The notes: a model not told the origin generated them from the sequence alone. A DNA stretch of 64,000 nucleotides from Bog-473 sp963807775 (GCA_963807775.1 CAWECY010000002.1:1-64000); one strand, 5' to 3'; positions 7,734-17,160 are shown, counted from the stretch's first letter. Made by a program: numbers and translations.

Positions 7734-9200
7734 TCAGCCTCTTCTCGGATCGGTCCAGGTTGGCCGGGCCGGCTGTTCGACCGCCGCTCCCAATGCGAGG
7801 AGCACTGCCTCGGATCCCGGTCGGCCGATAATGCCGAGTCCCACGGGCAAGCCGTCAACCAGGCCCATCGGTACGGTGGCGATGGGCCAACCCGCTATCG
7901 CCGGAGCGGTGGTGGCTGGCGAGGCCGCCGCCGGGTGACCACCCAGGATCAGGTCCGACTTCCACGCCGGACCGTAGGTTGTTGCGACCAAGAGGTCGAC
8001 GCCACGCATGGCCGGCTCCAGGCAGGTTTCGAGCGCCCAAGCCAGGTTGCGGGCCCGGGCCTCCCGGTAACCGTCGGACTCGCACCCACCGAGCTCCAGT
8101 GCCTGTTCGAAAAATTCGTGGCCGAAATACAGCTGCTCGGTCTCGGCGTGGGCGTCCTCGTAGGCGATCACCTCCGCCAGGCTCTGTGGACCGCCCGGCC
8201 CCCGACGAGCCATGTACCGGTCCATTCCCTCTTTCAGCTCGCACAGGAGAACGGTCATTTCGTCGGCGTGGACCTCGTCCTGCGGTAAAGCCGGCGAGAC
8301 ATCGGCTACCTCGGCGCCGGAACCGCGGATCCTCTCGACGACCTTCTCAAGCAGGGTATCCGTGGCCGGATGGCCGGTCTGCCAGTTTCGGGCGACTCCG
8401 ACCCGCAGCCCGTGGACACCTGCGGTCAGCCGTTCCGTCACCCCCGTCTTGGACCCGACGACCTCGAGCAGGATGGCGACATCGATGGCCCGACGGCCGA
8501 GTGGTCCCGGGCTGTCCTGGCTGTGGCTGACGGGCACCACGCCGGCGGTGGGGACGACGCCGACAGCGGGTTTGATCCCGGCCACCCCATTGAGCGATGC
8601 CGGACAGGTGATCGACCCGTCGGTCTCCGTACCGATGGCGAGGGGTGCCAGACCAGCGGCCAGGGCGGCCCCCGATCCCGACGAAGAACCTCCGGCATTG
8701 CGGTCGAGGGCCCACGGGTTGCCGGTCAGTCCACCCACGGCCGACCATCCTCCGCTGGAGCGGGGCGAGCGAATGTTGGCCCACTCCGAAAGGTTCGTCG
8801 TGCCGAGCACCACGGCACCCGCGGCTCGAATCCGCGCCACCAGGGGTGCGTCCTGGGCAGGTGGGCGTCCGAGCAGGCTTGTCGCGCCGGCACAGGAGGG
8901 GAGTCCGGCCACTTCGACGCTGTCTTTGATCAGGACCGGAATACCTTCGAGGGCTCCGATTGGTGCTCCGGCCCGGCGCCGATCGTCCGAGGCGCGAGCC
9001 TCCTCCAAGGCGCGTTCCGACACGGCCAACACAGCACGTAAGGCCCTCGACGAACCCGGCGCATCGATGGCCTCAATTCGTCGAAGCAGGGTTCCGACAA
9101 GCTCGTTCGAACTGAGCTCACCGGCGCCTAGCCGAGAACGAAGTTCGTCGACACCCGCGTAGGCGAGTTCCGCTGTGGTGGGAGAGGGATCAGGAGCCAT
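7734..9200 (-). CDS. Amidase signature family hydrolase
   Basis: About 488 residues from ATG 9200 (MAPDPSPTTAEL, with a GGAG-like site). The Ser-Ser-Lys triad region is visible: the Lys in PVLIKDSVEVAGLP and the Gly/Ser-rich core RNAGGSSSGSGAALAAGLAP, then GTETDGSITCPASLNGVAGI, the diagnostic amidase signature. The end has PMGLVDGLPVGLGIIGRPGS, also typical. Such enzymes cleave amides, and close relatives include glutamyl-tRNA amidotransferase A and aryl-acylamidases. No GatB/GatC genes are nearby, so a stand-alone amidase is likely. Its start overlaps the end of the acetyltransferase gene by 11 bases, indicating co-translation. Confidence 0.9.
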   Translation of the reverse strand: MAPDPSPTTAELAYAGVDELRSRLGAGELSSNELVGTLLRRIEAIDAPGSSRALRAVLAVSERALEEARASDDRRRAGAPIGALEGIPVLIKDSVEVAGLPSCAGATSLLGRPPAQDAPLVARIRAAGAVVLGTTNLSEWANIRSPRSSGGWSAVGGLTGNPWALDRNAGGSSSGSGAALAAGLAPLAIGTETDGSITCPASLNGVAGIKPAVGVVPTAGVVPVSHSQDSPGPLGRRAIDVAILLEVVGSKTGVTERLTAGVHGLRVGVARNWQTGHPATDTLLEKVVERIRGSGAEVADVSPALPQDEVHADEMTVLLCELKEGMDRYMARRGPGGPQSLAEVIAYEDAHAETEQLYFGHEFFEQALELGGCESDGYREARARNLAWALETCLEPAMRGVDLLVATTYGPAWKSDLILGGHPAAASPATTAPAIAGWPIATVPMGLVDGLPVGLGIIGRPGSEAVLLALGAAVEQPARPTWTDPRRG

Positions 9201-9819
9201 GGGTGGGGTCAACGCTTTTTTTCTCGCGAGTGAGGGTGGAGGTGACATTTTGATCGTCGGGACCGCCATGGAGTACCCAACGGTTGACGCGAAAGCTGGC
9301 GTCGGGGTCAACAGCACGGGACGGCTTGTAGCCGTCGAGAGTCCCGACGAGCTCGAAACCCGCCTTTTCCGCCACCCGCTCGGAGGCCACGTTGCCGGGC
9401 AGGGTCATGAGGTGCACGGTGTCGATCCCGAGCGACCCGAACCCCCAGGCACACACGAGCGCGAGGGCCCGGGTCGTGGCACCGCGATTGCGCGCCCAGG
9501 GAGCGGCCCAGTAGCCGGCGGTCGCCGACCCGTTGGCAAAGTCGATCTCCGCCAGGGTCATGGATCCGAACAACTCCCCGGTCTCCGCAGCGCAGAAGGC
9601 GAACGCGGCACGCCCCTCTTCCTGCCAGAACCGATCGTGCAAGGCGATCCACTCCCGGGCGTGGTGCTCCTCGTAGGGCTCAGGGATACCGGCGGTCCAT
9701 CGGGGGATCTCAGGATCCTGACAGGTCCTGGTCACGGCCGGCGCGTCGTCGAGGGAGAATCGCCGCAGGGCCACCACTCCATCGGTGAGGGGCCAGGCGG
9801 GCGCTGGGAGGGCGATCAC
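9190..9819 (-). CDS. GNAT-family N-acetyltransferase (RimJ/RimL type)
   Basis: 209 residues, GTG start at 9819 (MIALPAPAWPLTDGVVALRR). The layout matches RimJ/RimL-like acetyltransferases: LRRFSLDDAPAV at the front, GYWAAPWARNRGATTRALAL as the acetyl-CoA binding region (R/QxxGxG/A type) and LPGNVASERVAEKAGFELVG as motif B. It presumably transfers acetyl from acetyl-CoA to an amine or protein N-terminus. It is the upstream member of a two-gene unit with the amidase. Confidence 0.85.
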   Translation of the reverse strand: MIALPAPAWPLTDGVVALRRFSLDDAPAVTRTCQDPEIPRWTAGIPEPYEEHHAREWIALHDRFWQEEGRAAFAFCAAETGELFGSMTLAEIDFANGSATAGYWAAPWARNRGATTRALALVCAWGFGSLGIDTVHLMTLPGNVASERVAEKAGFELVGTLDGYKPSRAVDPDASFRVNRWVLHGGPDDQNVTSTLTREKKSVDPTHGS

Positions 9820-10000
9820 GGAAGAGAATCGTACGGGGCCGGTCTACGGGTCTCGGAGCTCCGGTCAGGCCTGACTTGCGGTTATCAAGCACACTGGCTC
9901 CGCTCTCCCGGCTGGAGGTCGAGAGAAGAAATCCCCAACCCCTCCGCCAGGGTCGCTCCGCAAGACCGTCTTCGGACGCAGCGGGTGATCTTGTCCAGTT

Positions 10001-11506
10001 ATGGTCGAGAGGATGGGGCGCGAAGTGGTTACGGGATACTGCTGGCCGCAATCGGTCTACCCAGGGGACCAGATCGGTCTGCACATGTCGTCGTCAGGCG
10101 GCAGGCCGGTGCGTGTCGAGGTGGTGCGGGTGGGAGTGCGACGGGAGGTCGTGTTCCGTTCTGACGCGGTCGCGACCGACGAGCACGAGACGCCGAGTGA
10201 CGCCTCCTCCAAGGGGTGCGGTTGGCCTATCGCTCTCACGCTGGACGTCGACCGGGACTGGCGATCGGGCTATTACGAAGTCGTCATGGAGATCGATGTT
10301 GGCGAGAAGGTTCGGCGCGACTACGCATTCTTCGTCGTGCGTCCGAGTCCCAGCGCTCGCATCGTGGTCGCGTTGGCGACCAATACGTGGCACGCCTACA
10401 ACGACTTTGGCGGACCGAATCTGTACACGGGCGGCACCCACGTAGCCATGCAGAGGCCGATGGCTGCGGGCTACCTCTACAAGCCGCCGGGCAAGGGCCG
10501 TCGCGTGACGGGGACAGGTGCGCCTGATCCGCAGAACGCCGCGCACGTTGGCTACATCCAGATCAACCATCTGTCCGGCTATGCGGGGTCGGCGGGTTGG
10601 CCCGACTGGGAGCTCCCGTTCATCGAGTGGGCCGAGCGCGAGGGGTTCGAGATTGGTGTGTGCACAAATGCTGATCTCGAAGAGCATCCCGAAGTGCTGG
10701 ACGGTGCGAGTCTGTATCTGTCCGTCGGACACGACGAGTACTGGTCTGGCGGCATGCGCGACACGGTCGAAGAATTCATCGCCGGCGGTGGCAACGCGGC
10801 CTTCTTCTCGGGCAATACGTCGTTGTGGCAGGTGCGCATCGAGGGTGACGATCACGACGTGATGGTCGGGTACAAGAGCTTGTTCAAGACTGATCCCCGG
10901 ATGGGAACCGACAGGGAAACCGAGGTGACGACGTTCTGGTCCGACGTGCTCGTCGGTCGTCCCGAGAACTACATGACCGGCGTCACGTTCACCCGAGGCG
11001 GATATCACCGCATAGGCCGCAACGTGACGTCCGGTCTCGGTGGCTACACCGTGCACCGACCCGGTCACTGGATCTTCGACGGCACCGGCCTCGGCTACGG
11101 CGACGTGCTGGGTGTCGGCGCGACTGTGGTTGGCTACGAGTGCGACGGGTGCGTGTTCACCTATCGCGACGGTCTGCCGTACCCGAGCGGAGAGGACGGC
11201 ACCCCGTCGACCTTTGAGATCCTCGGCACCTGCCCGACGCAACACTTCACACGCGAAACAGCGCCTCGTCCACCCCAGCCGGGCGAGCCAAGCGAGCTGG
11301 AATACATCGCCTCGCGGGTGTTCGGGACACGTGATCCCGAGGCGATGGAACGCATCCGTCACGGCCACGCGGTGCTGGGTGCCTACACGAACGAAGCCGG
11401 TGCGACGGTGGTGACGTCAGGGTCGACCGACTGGGCTCACGGACTGGCCGGGCGAGATCCGCAGATTGAACAGATCACGCGAAACGTGCTGACGAAGCTC
11501 GGGTAG
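10001..11506 (+). CDS. N,N-dimethylformamidase large-subunit-like protein
   Basis: 501 residues, ATG 10001. The beginning is an immunoglobulin-like beta domain (residues 10-110, MGREVVTGYCWPQSVYPGDQ). It is followed by the domain shared with DMF large subunits: VVALATNTWHAYNDFGGPNL, then YLSVGHDEYWSGGMRDTVEEF and GGNAAFFSGNTSLWQVRIE. The YS-GHDEYW and F-SGN motifs are characteristic. DMFase hydrolyses N,N-dimethylformamide with a mononuclear iron in the large subunit. No small-subunit gene is adjacent, so the substrate may differ. There is no signal peptide. Confidence 0.82.
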   Translation: MVERMGREVVTGYCWPQSVYPGDQIGLHMSSSGGRPVRVEVVRVGVRREVVFRSDAVATDEHETPSDASSKGCGWPIALTLDVDRDWRSGYYEVVMEIDVGEKVRRDYAFFVVRPSPSARIVVALATNTWHAYNDFGGPNLYTGGTHVAMQRPMAAGYLYKPPGKGRRVTGTGAPDPQNAAHVGYIQINHLSGYAGSAGWPDWELPFIEWAEREGFEIGVCTNADLEEHPEVLDGASLYLSVGHDEYWSGGMRDTVEEFIAGGGNAAFFSGNTSLWQVRIEGDDHDVMVGYKSLFKTDPRMGTDRETEVTTFWSDVLVGRPENYMTGVTFTRGGYHRIGRNVTSGLGGYTVHRPGHWIFDGTGLGYGDVLGVGATVVGYECDGCVFTYRDGLPYPSGEDGTPSTFEILGTCPTQHFTRETAPRPPQPGEPSELEYIASRVFGTRDPEAMERIRHGHAVLGAYTNEAGATVVTSGSTDWAHGLAGRDPQIEQITRNVLTKLG

Positions 11507-11811
11507 CGCCGCGGTGGCCTGCCGCACTGGACCCAGGGCGCGACGGCCGCTTTCCTGGCCGGCAGGGTCAGGAGTCATGCTTTCCCTGGTGGGAACCAGA
11601 ATCCACAGAACTGTGGCGGACGCGCCAACGCGCTAGACGATCCGAACCCGTCTCTCAGCACGAAGGTGGGCCGATCGCTGCACCTCTGCACGAGAGGCTG
11701 GCGCTTTCCTAGGGGAATCGGAAATACAGATGTGATGAATCGTGTTGAACATATTGACAGATGGATGCCCAGACGGCACCCTGTCGATGGGAAGAAAGAG
11801 GAGTGAAGAAG
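11507..11811. other. Non-coding gap before the cNMP-binding gene
   Basis: 305 bases with no supportable gene. AT-richer text near 11735-11760 (GTTGAACATATTGACAG) may hold the promoter of the downstream gene. Nothing else was seen. Confidence 0.5.
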
Positions 11812-12225
11812 ATGCGACGTTTCACAGACGACTTGGGGGAGCTGTCGCTGTTCTCCGAGTCCAGTCGTTCGGAGCTTGCCCTCATCCGGAGTCACCTGAC
11901 GAAGGTCCCGGTGACGGCCGGCCGAGTGCTGGTACAAGAGGGTGCCCCCGGAGACCAGTTCATGATCATCGCCGAGGGTGAGGCCACGGTGAGCCAGGGA
12001 GGCCGGACCATCGCGACTCTTGAGCGGGGGGACTTGGTCGGAGAGATGGCTCTTCTCGATGTCGGTGGCTTCGGCCGCCGCAATGCCACGGTGACCGCCC
12101 GAACCGACGGCATGGTCTATGCCGGGTCGCGGATCGAGTTTCGCCGGATTCTCGAAGCCGTGCCCTCAGTGGCACGCAAGGTGCGCCAAACGGCGACCAC
12201 TCGCGCGTTGAGCCGCGCTGCCTGA
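11812..12225 (+). CDS. Stand-alone cyclic nucleotide-binding domain protein
   Basis: 137 residues starting MRRFTDDLGELSLFSESSRS at ATG 11812, with AGAGGAG upstream. It is one cNMP-binding beta-roll: GRVLVQEGAPGDQFMIIAEG, then GDLVGEMALLDVGG, the phosphate-binding cassette (usually GExALL...RxAT, here RRNATVTA). There is no DNA-binding helix-turn-helix, so it is not a Crp-type regulator by itself. It resembles the N-terminal domain of the flavoprotein at 6042 and may sense the same nucleotide. Confidence 0.85.
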   Translation: MRRFTDDLGELSLFSESSRSELALIRSHLTKVPVTAGRVLVQEGAPGDQFMIIAEGEATVSQGGRTIATLERGDLVGEMALLDVGGFGRRNATVTARTDGMVYAGSRIEFRRILEAVPSVARKVRQTATTRALSRAA

Positions 12226-12255
12226 GGCCGAACGGCCTCGGGCCGAGGAGGCGAC

Positions 12256-12411
12256 ATTGACCGCCGAGGCCAATGCCGCGATCTCCGAGGGGCCGCCCTC
12301 GGTCCACTTCGCTACGCTCTCGCCGGCGAGGGACTGACCACGGTCGCCCTCGACGACGAGGGGCGCTTCGTCGGTTACGAGCCCGACGGCACGACGATGC
12401 TCCTCGGCTGA
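12256..12411 (+). pseudogene. Possible small frameshifted reading frame
   Basis: A TTG at 12256 follows GAGGAGGCGACA, a good ribosome binding site, and reads LTAEANAAISEGPPSVHFAT before stopping early. In the next frame, from about 12305, the text GLTTVALDDEGRFVGYEPDG runs to a stop at 12411 and looks like coding sequence. Joined by one indel it would be about 51 residues. I do not recognise it, and chance is not excluded. Confidence 0.3.
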
Positions 12412-12715
12412 CACCCGACGCTGAGGTCGAGCAGCACCGGGTGCAGAGAATGGTGGTGGGCGCCGGTGCGCTCTCGCACCGCTGGCCGGGTAGCTGAGCA
12501 CAGCGGAGGTGACGGACGAGTCGGATGGGTCGGCGAGGACCCGTGTGGCACCGCGTCCTCAATGAGCTCTTGTCACCCAGTCCATTGGGCCGAACGCACC
12601 CGATCGTTCAGCCCGAGGGCCTCATGCCACCACTACGCTCCTCCTGGGCCGACCTTGGGCTGCCACCGCCTCGCCGGCTCGAGGAACACTGGGCACGAGA
12701 CATGGGAGAGCGTCT
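12412..12715. other. Non-coding gap before the DyP peroxidase gene
   Basis: 304 bases. I see no conserved reading frame on either strand and no clear hairpin. Only the ribosome binding site of the next gene (GGGAGAG near 12704-12710) stands out. Confidence 0.45.
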
Positions 12716-13786
12716 ATGGCGACCGCCTCACACGATCGGGAGGCTGTCGCTGGGCCACCGGTGGCCCAGCCCGTCCTTACCCCGCTCACGGCCAGCGCCG
12801 TCATTCTCGTCCTGACCGTCGACGAGGGTGGTGAGTCGGTGGTCCACGATCTGCTCGCCGACCTGTCCGGACTGAGCCGCACGGTCGGCTTCCGTTCCCC
12901 AGGGGGCGGGCTCGCCGTGGTGGCGGGGGTCGGATCGGACGCGTGGGATCGCCTCTTCACCGGCCCTCGGCCGGCCGAGCTCCACGAGTTCAAGGCTCTC
13001 GAGGGCGCGCCGCACCGGGCGGTGGCCACCCCGGGTGATCTCTTGTTCCACATCCGGGCCGCCACGATGGATCTCTGTTGGGAGCTGGCCTCTCTGCTCG
13101 TCGGCCGTCTGGCCGGGGCAGCCACGGTGGTCGACGAGGTCCACGGGTTCAAGTACTTCGACGAGCGGGATCTGCTCGGCTTTGTCGACGGGACCGAGAA
13201 CCCGACCGGGTCGGCAGCCGACGCGGCGGTCACCATCGAGGCTGAGGATACGCTCTTCGCCGGCGGGACCTTCGTCATTGTCCAGAAGTACCTGCATGAC
13301 ATGGCCGCCTGGGATGCCCTGACGGTCGAAGAACAGGAGCGGGTCATCGGGCGGGCGAAGCTCTCCAACGTCGAGATGGACGACGAGGTCAAGCCTTCCA
13401 ATTCCCATGTGGCGCTGAACACCATCATCGAACCCGATGGTACCCAGCGTCAGATCCTGCGGGAGAACATGCCTTTCGGGTCTCTGGGCGGCGGGGAGTT
13501 CGGCACGTACTTCATCGGGTACGCCGCCAGCCCCTCGGTCACCGAGTTGATGCTCCAGCGCATGTTCCTCGGGGACCCGCCCGGCAACTACGACCGGATA
13601 CTCGACTTCTCCACCGCGGTGACCGGCACCCTGTTCTTTGTGCCCACGGCGGACTTCCTCGACGATCCTCCCCCGATGCCCGGCGGGCCTGGTGGCGCGT
13701 CGCAAACCGCGGTCCCCTCTGGTGCAGCCGTCGCCACGGGCGACGGGTCGCTCGGAATCGGCGGGCTCAAGGGATCGTCGACGTAG
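12716..13786 (+). CDS. Dye-decolorizing peroxidase with encapsulin cargo-loading peptide
   Basis: 356 residues, ATG 12716 after GGGAGAG. DyP family features are the GXXDG motif in LLGFVDGTENPTGSA (catalytic Asp), a proximal His candidate in SNSHVALNTI and the distal Arg in ILRENMPFG. The reaction is haem- and H2O2-dependent oxidation. After the catalytic domain a Pro/Gly/Ala-rich linker (PPPMPGGPGG onward) leads to GDGSLGIGGLKGSS at the very end. That matches the cargo-loading peptide by which DyP enzymes dock inside encapsulin shells (family form DGSLGIGSLKG). Encapsulin genes usually lie next to such a peroxidase; none is found on either side here. Confidence 0.93.
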   Translation: MATASHDREAVAGPPVAQPVLTPLTASAVILVLTVDEGGESVVHDLLADLSGLSRTVGFRSPGGGLAVVAGVGSDAWDRLFTGPRPAELHEFKALEGAPHRAVATPGDLLFHIRAATMDLCWELASLLVGRLAGAATVVDEVHGFKYFDERDLLGFVDGTENPTGSAADAAVTIEAEDTLFAGGTFVIVQKYLHDMAAWDALTVEEQERVIGRAKLSNVEMDDEVKPSNSHVALNTIIEPDGTQRQILRENMPFGSLGGGEFGTYFIGYAASPSVTELMLQRMFLGDPPGNYDRILDFSTAVTGTLFFVPTADFLDDPPPMPGGPGGASQTAVPSGAAVATGDGSLGIGGLKGSST

Positions 13787-13897
13787 GCGGCATGAGCCCT
13801 GGAGGCCGCCAGTCAGGCCACGGCACTTTGAGGAAGGCGTTCAACGAGATCGTCCGCTGGGTTGCCTAGAACATCGTCGAGTGAAGGGAGCGAACCG

Positions 13898-14251
13898 GTG
13901 ATCTTCGGAGCGCACGTCATCGTCTACAGCAAGGATGCTTCGGCCGATCGGGCGTTCTTCCGGGACGTGCTCGGGTATCCATTTGTGGATGCCGGGCACG
14001 ACTGGCTCATCTTCGCCCTGCCCCCGGCAGAGGTGGCCGTACATCCTGCGGACGATGTCGGAAGCCATGAGTTGTACCTCATGTGCGACGACCTCGCCGC
14101 CGAAATGGCGTCCCTCGGGCACAAGGGCGTGCAGTGCTCCTCGGTGGAGGAAGCCAGATGGGGGTCAGTGACCAAGATCCAGTTGCCCGGCGGCGGTGAG
14201 GTGGGCCTGTACCAACCAAAACATCCCACGGCGCTCACGCCGAGGTCGTGA
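13898..14251 (+). CDS. VOC-family protein (glyoxalase/extradiol dioxygenase fold)
   Basis: 117 residues. The preferred start is GTG 13898 (MIFGAHVIVYSKDASADRAF) with AAGGGAG upstream; the frame is open to 13862. It reads as one VOC domain: FFRDVLGYPFVDAGHDWLIF and VHPADDVGSHELYLMCDDLA, ending KIQLPGGGEVGLYQPKHP. Possible metal ligands are the N-terminal His, the central Glu (SHELYL) and the later Glu (GGEVGLY), so a metalloenzyme is possible. The substrate is unknown. It follows the DyP gene by about 110 bases in the same direction. Confidence 0.85.
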   Translation: MIFGAHVIVYSKDASADRAFFRDVLGYPFVDAGHDWLIFALPPAEVAVHPADDVGSHELYLMCDDLAAEMASLGHKGVQCSSVEEARWGSVTKIQLPGGGEVGLYQPKHPTALTPRS

Positions 14252-14393
14252 TGACCACGCGCGCGCTGCCTCTCGCACGGAGAGGCATGCGTGAGGATGC
14301 TGCCAGCGCGTCGACTGGGAGCGTTCCGAACGCTATGTCTTGCTCGTCACGAGCGCCTCGAACGGGTCGAGGCACTCGTGACGGAGCGGTGGC

Positions 14394-14597
14394 TCAGACG
14401 GGCCGGACGTTCTGCGCCTCAGGTCCCTTGCGACCCTCGGCGAGATCGAATTCGACCTGCTGGCCGTCCTCGAGGGTCTTGTGCCCGTCGCCCACCACGT
14501 TGGAGAAGTGGACGAAGACGTCCTTTTCCCCCGTGGAGGGGGTGATGAACCCGAAGCCCCTGTCATTGTTGAAGAACTTCACCGTTCCAGTTGCCAT
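14394..14597 (-). CDS. Cold-shock domain protein
   Basis: 67 residues, MATGTVKFFNNDRGFGFITP at the start. RNP1 (RGFGFI) and RNP2 (VFVHF) RNA-binding motifs are intact, and the length is standard for CspA-type single-domain RNA chaperones. It lies four bases after the Cys-rich protein gene on the same strand, so it is the last gene of a three-gene unit starting at 15332, unless it also has its own promoter. Confidence 0.95.
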   Translation of the reverse strand: MATGTVKFFNNDRGFGFITPSTGEKDVFVHFSNVVGDGHKTLEDGQQVEFDLAEGRKGPEAQNVRPV

Positions 14598-14601
14598 ATT
14601 C

Positions 14602-14940
14602 CTATTCTCTTTCTTCTTGTTTCTTCTGTTGCTTGCTCATTGACTTTTGGGATTTGCTCGAGCCGAGCTGCGCGTACGGTTCGCCGCAGGTGGAGGCCTC
14701 GCCGGCCTCGCCGTAGGTGCGGCAGCGCTCGTCATCGCACCATCCCACGAGCCGGTCACCCTGGCGAACCTCCAAGACGTGCTCGTCGCAGAGGGGGACC
14801 TCGGGGAGGAGCACAGTGACCGAGTACGACTCGTCACTCGGATCGAGTCCCCGATCAAGTGTCCGGCGAGGTGGGTCGATCACTGCCGTCGCAGGCCGGT
14901 CGCAAAAGGCACACGGCGATGCAACCGCCGAGGTCACCAC
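14602..14940 (-). CDS. Cys-rich small protein with charged C-terminal tail
   Basis: 112 residues, GTG 14940. Cys/His pairs in CAFCDRPATA, PLCDEHVLEV and GWCDDERCRTYG suggest a zinc ribbon-like fold. The tail is Lys/Gln/Glu-rich (SKQQKKQEERE). The start GTGGTGA overlaps the stop of the upstream gene, and its end is four bases before the cold-shock gene, so the three are probably co-translated. A nucleic-acid role is plausible from the company it keeps, but I do not recognise the family. Confidence 0.6.
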   Translation of the reverse strand: MVTSAVASPCAFCDRPATAVIDPPRRTLDRGLDPSDESYSVTVLLPEVPLCDEHVLEVRQGDRLVGWCDDERCRTYGEAGEASTCGEPYAQLGSSKSQKSMSKQQKKQEERE

Positions 14941-15332
14941 TGGATGGCCGCTCGGAGTTTGTCCACACCGAGCAATCGGCGTTCGATCTTCGTGGTGTCC
15001 GGGGCATCCCTGTCACGGATCCGTAGCTCGAGCCGGTCGAGGCGTGCTTCCTCGTTCTTGATCAATCGCCGACGTTCGTCACCTTCGCGCGGACCGACCG
15101 CGTGGACGAAACTTTGGTGCGCCTCCGTAGCTCGTCCGAGCTCCAGTTGGCGAGCGATGGCCGAATAGGAGCTGCCGGACTCGCGCAGGGCCAGGGCCTG
15201 TGCATCGATGTCCTGACTCGGCGGGCGTCGGCGTGACTTCCCACCTGACTCGTTTGTCGGAGTCGAGCGCCGTTGCGAATGCTTGTCGTGGGTGTGCCTA
15301 GGCACGAACAACCCTCGGAAAGATGGGGCCAC
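14934..15332 (-). CDS. Small basic protein with helix-turn-helix-like segment
   Basis: 132 residues from GTG 15332. After a basic, disordered-looking start there is DIDAQALALRESGSSYSAIA then RQLELGRATEAHQSF, which resembles the resolvase/sigma-type helix-turn-helix (LRxxGxSYxxIAxxLG). This is followed by a charged helical region ending VDKLRAAIQW. No ATG exists in the frame, so the start is uncertain. It overlaps the next gene by seven bases. The function is unknown; DNA binding is inferred. Confidence 0.5.
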   Translation of the reverse strand: MAPSFRGLFVPRHTHDKHSQRRSTPTNESGGKSRRRPPSQDIDAQALALRESGSSYSAIARQLELGRATEAHQSFVHAVGPREGDERRRLIKNEEARLDRLELRIRDRDAPDTTKIERRLLGVDKLRAAIQW

Positions 15333-15556
15333 GCGCCAACCGGGGATCGCCCTGGGAGCCCGGCTCTGATCCCGACGATCTCATGGCGCAATGGCCCGCC
15401 CGCTTTTCGTTCAGGCGCTGGGAGATGGTTGGCTCCGTTCAAATGGGGCCAACTCGGGGGTTCTCGACCAGGCCACACCGGCTGAATGCCGGCGACCCCC
15501 TAAGACTACCAGCTAGAGAACCTTGGTTCCGGCCGTCCTCACTTTTGAGGCAAGTT

Positions 15557-17160
15557 TCAGGCGGCGAGCTTGAGGCGTGCGTGCTCGAGGTAGTCCTCGA
15601 CGTGGTTGTCGATGACCCGGAAGGCTTGACGGAGCTCGATGGGAGCCGGTGGGTTGTTGGCAGCGAGTAACGGGGGCAGGACCCGACGCCCGAGCTTGGT
15701 GTAGGAGACGGCGAAGCGGATGCCGTCGTCGGTGAGGGTGTAGGTGTTGGTGTGTTGGACCTGGATGACCAGGTCTTTGAGGCGGAGCCGCCGCAGGTCG
15801 TAGGTCATCTGCGCCGAGCTGTAGGGACCGCCGAGCAGCTGGGACACCAGGGCACGGAGGCTCTTGTTGGTGAAGCCGACGACGGTGTTGAGCGCCACGC
15901 AGAGTGCACCGGCCAGGGCCATGGCGCGTTGATCCCCGAAGCGCAAGTGCTCCGGTTCTTTGGCCCTCCTTCAGCGAGGGCTGTGAGATCCGCTCCAAAA
16001 GAGCGGTCTCGATGGCACAGCCCTGGCCGGCACGCTGGAGGTCGAGCAGGCGTCGGTTGGCCGCTTTGGCCTTTTCGACGAGCTCGGCGAGGTTGTGGAG
16101 GCGGCGTTGCACCCCGAGATCGGTGGGTGTGTTGACGACGGTTTCGATGCGAAGGGCTCGGCCTTCCTTCAGGTACTCCTTGATGCGCGAATGCTTGTAG
16201 AAGGCGTTGATGGTGACCTCGGTGCCCCGGGTGACCACCTTGGTGGCGAACTCGCCTTTGGTGTCGCTGCGGATCCGGCGGGAGAAGATGAGCTTGACCT
16301 CGTCGGGGCGGCCGATGTCGAGGTTGTCGGCGACGGTGGCTTCGAAGAAGGCCCGGGCACGGCGTGGGGCATCGAAGACGAGGGTGCGGGAGACCTCGAT
16401 CTGGCGCATCGAGAGCTCCCAGAAGTAACCCGGCCGCGTCGGTCTGCCGCGCCGAGCGGGGTGGGGATGACCTTCATCCAGCGCTCGAAGAAGGACGTGG
16501 ATCTGGTTCGGGCCGAGGCGGTCACAGATCCTCTGGAGGCGGGCCGGGTCGCTGCACGAGGCGAACCCGTTGGCGAGCTCGCAAAAGTCGAGGCCTGCCT
16601 TGCTGCGCTTGGCGCTTGGCCCACTCGTGCCCGTTCACCCAGACCTTGCCCGGATAGGGGAAGTAGGCACAGATCTTGATGAAGCCGTGACCGAAGTCGG
16701 CGTCGATCACGTAGAAGTAGTACACGCGTGACCCGGCGATCGGCCTTGTAGAAGGTGAACGACGGAGGTCCGGTGCTCGTGGTCACGCTCGTGTAAGCCG
16801 CGAAGACCGACTGGAACTCTTGGGCCACGCCGATCGCCACGACGGCGGGGCTCAGTTGCCGCCTCGAGATAGGGCTTCATGAGGTCGATGTGGCGATCAC
16901 CCTTCTTGAAGCGGATGACCGGGATGTCGTGGTCCTCAGCGAAGGCGTCCACGGCTTTGCGGAACCGGTTACCGATCTTCTCCATGACCGCCGGCGAGGC
17001 GATCGGCCATGCCAAGGTGATCGCTCATGAAGGTGATGACCTGGCCGGACGACCTGGAGGTTCGGCACGTAGGCGTTGAGGTAGATCCGGTCGAGGCACT
17101 CAGAGATCGAGCGCCACATGGACCGTCGAGCAGGTCGTTCACGTTGACGACGGTGGCCAT
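15557..17160 (-). pseudogene. Conserved protein of unknown function broken by many frameshifts
   Basis: Joining the three minus-strand frames from ATG 17160 (MATVVNVNDLLDG) to the stop at 15557 (VEDYLEHARLKLAA) rebuilds a protein of about 530 residues. Segments in order are ECLDRIYLNAYVPNLQV, VMEKIGNRFRKAVDAFAEDH, VAQEFQSVFAAYTSVTT, YYFYVIDADFGHGFIKICAY, SMRQIEVSRTLVFDAPRRAR and MALAGALCVALNTVVGFTNK. I recall this layout from a large family of uncharacterised proteins in soil bacteria, sometimes multicopy, with a C-terminal winged-helix-like part (SAQMTYDLRRLRLKDLV). At least seven frame changes are needed, roughly one per 200 bases, so the copy is dead or very badly sequenced. The 15333-15556 gap after it shows nothing. 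Confidence 0.7.

Noticed and set aside
15557..17160. Insertion sequence transposase
   Set aside because: No terminal inverted repeats, target duplication or DDE/HUH motifs were seen; the rebuilt protein does not read as a known transposase.
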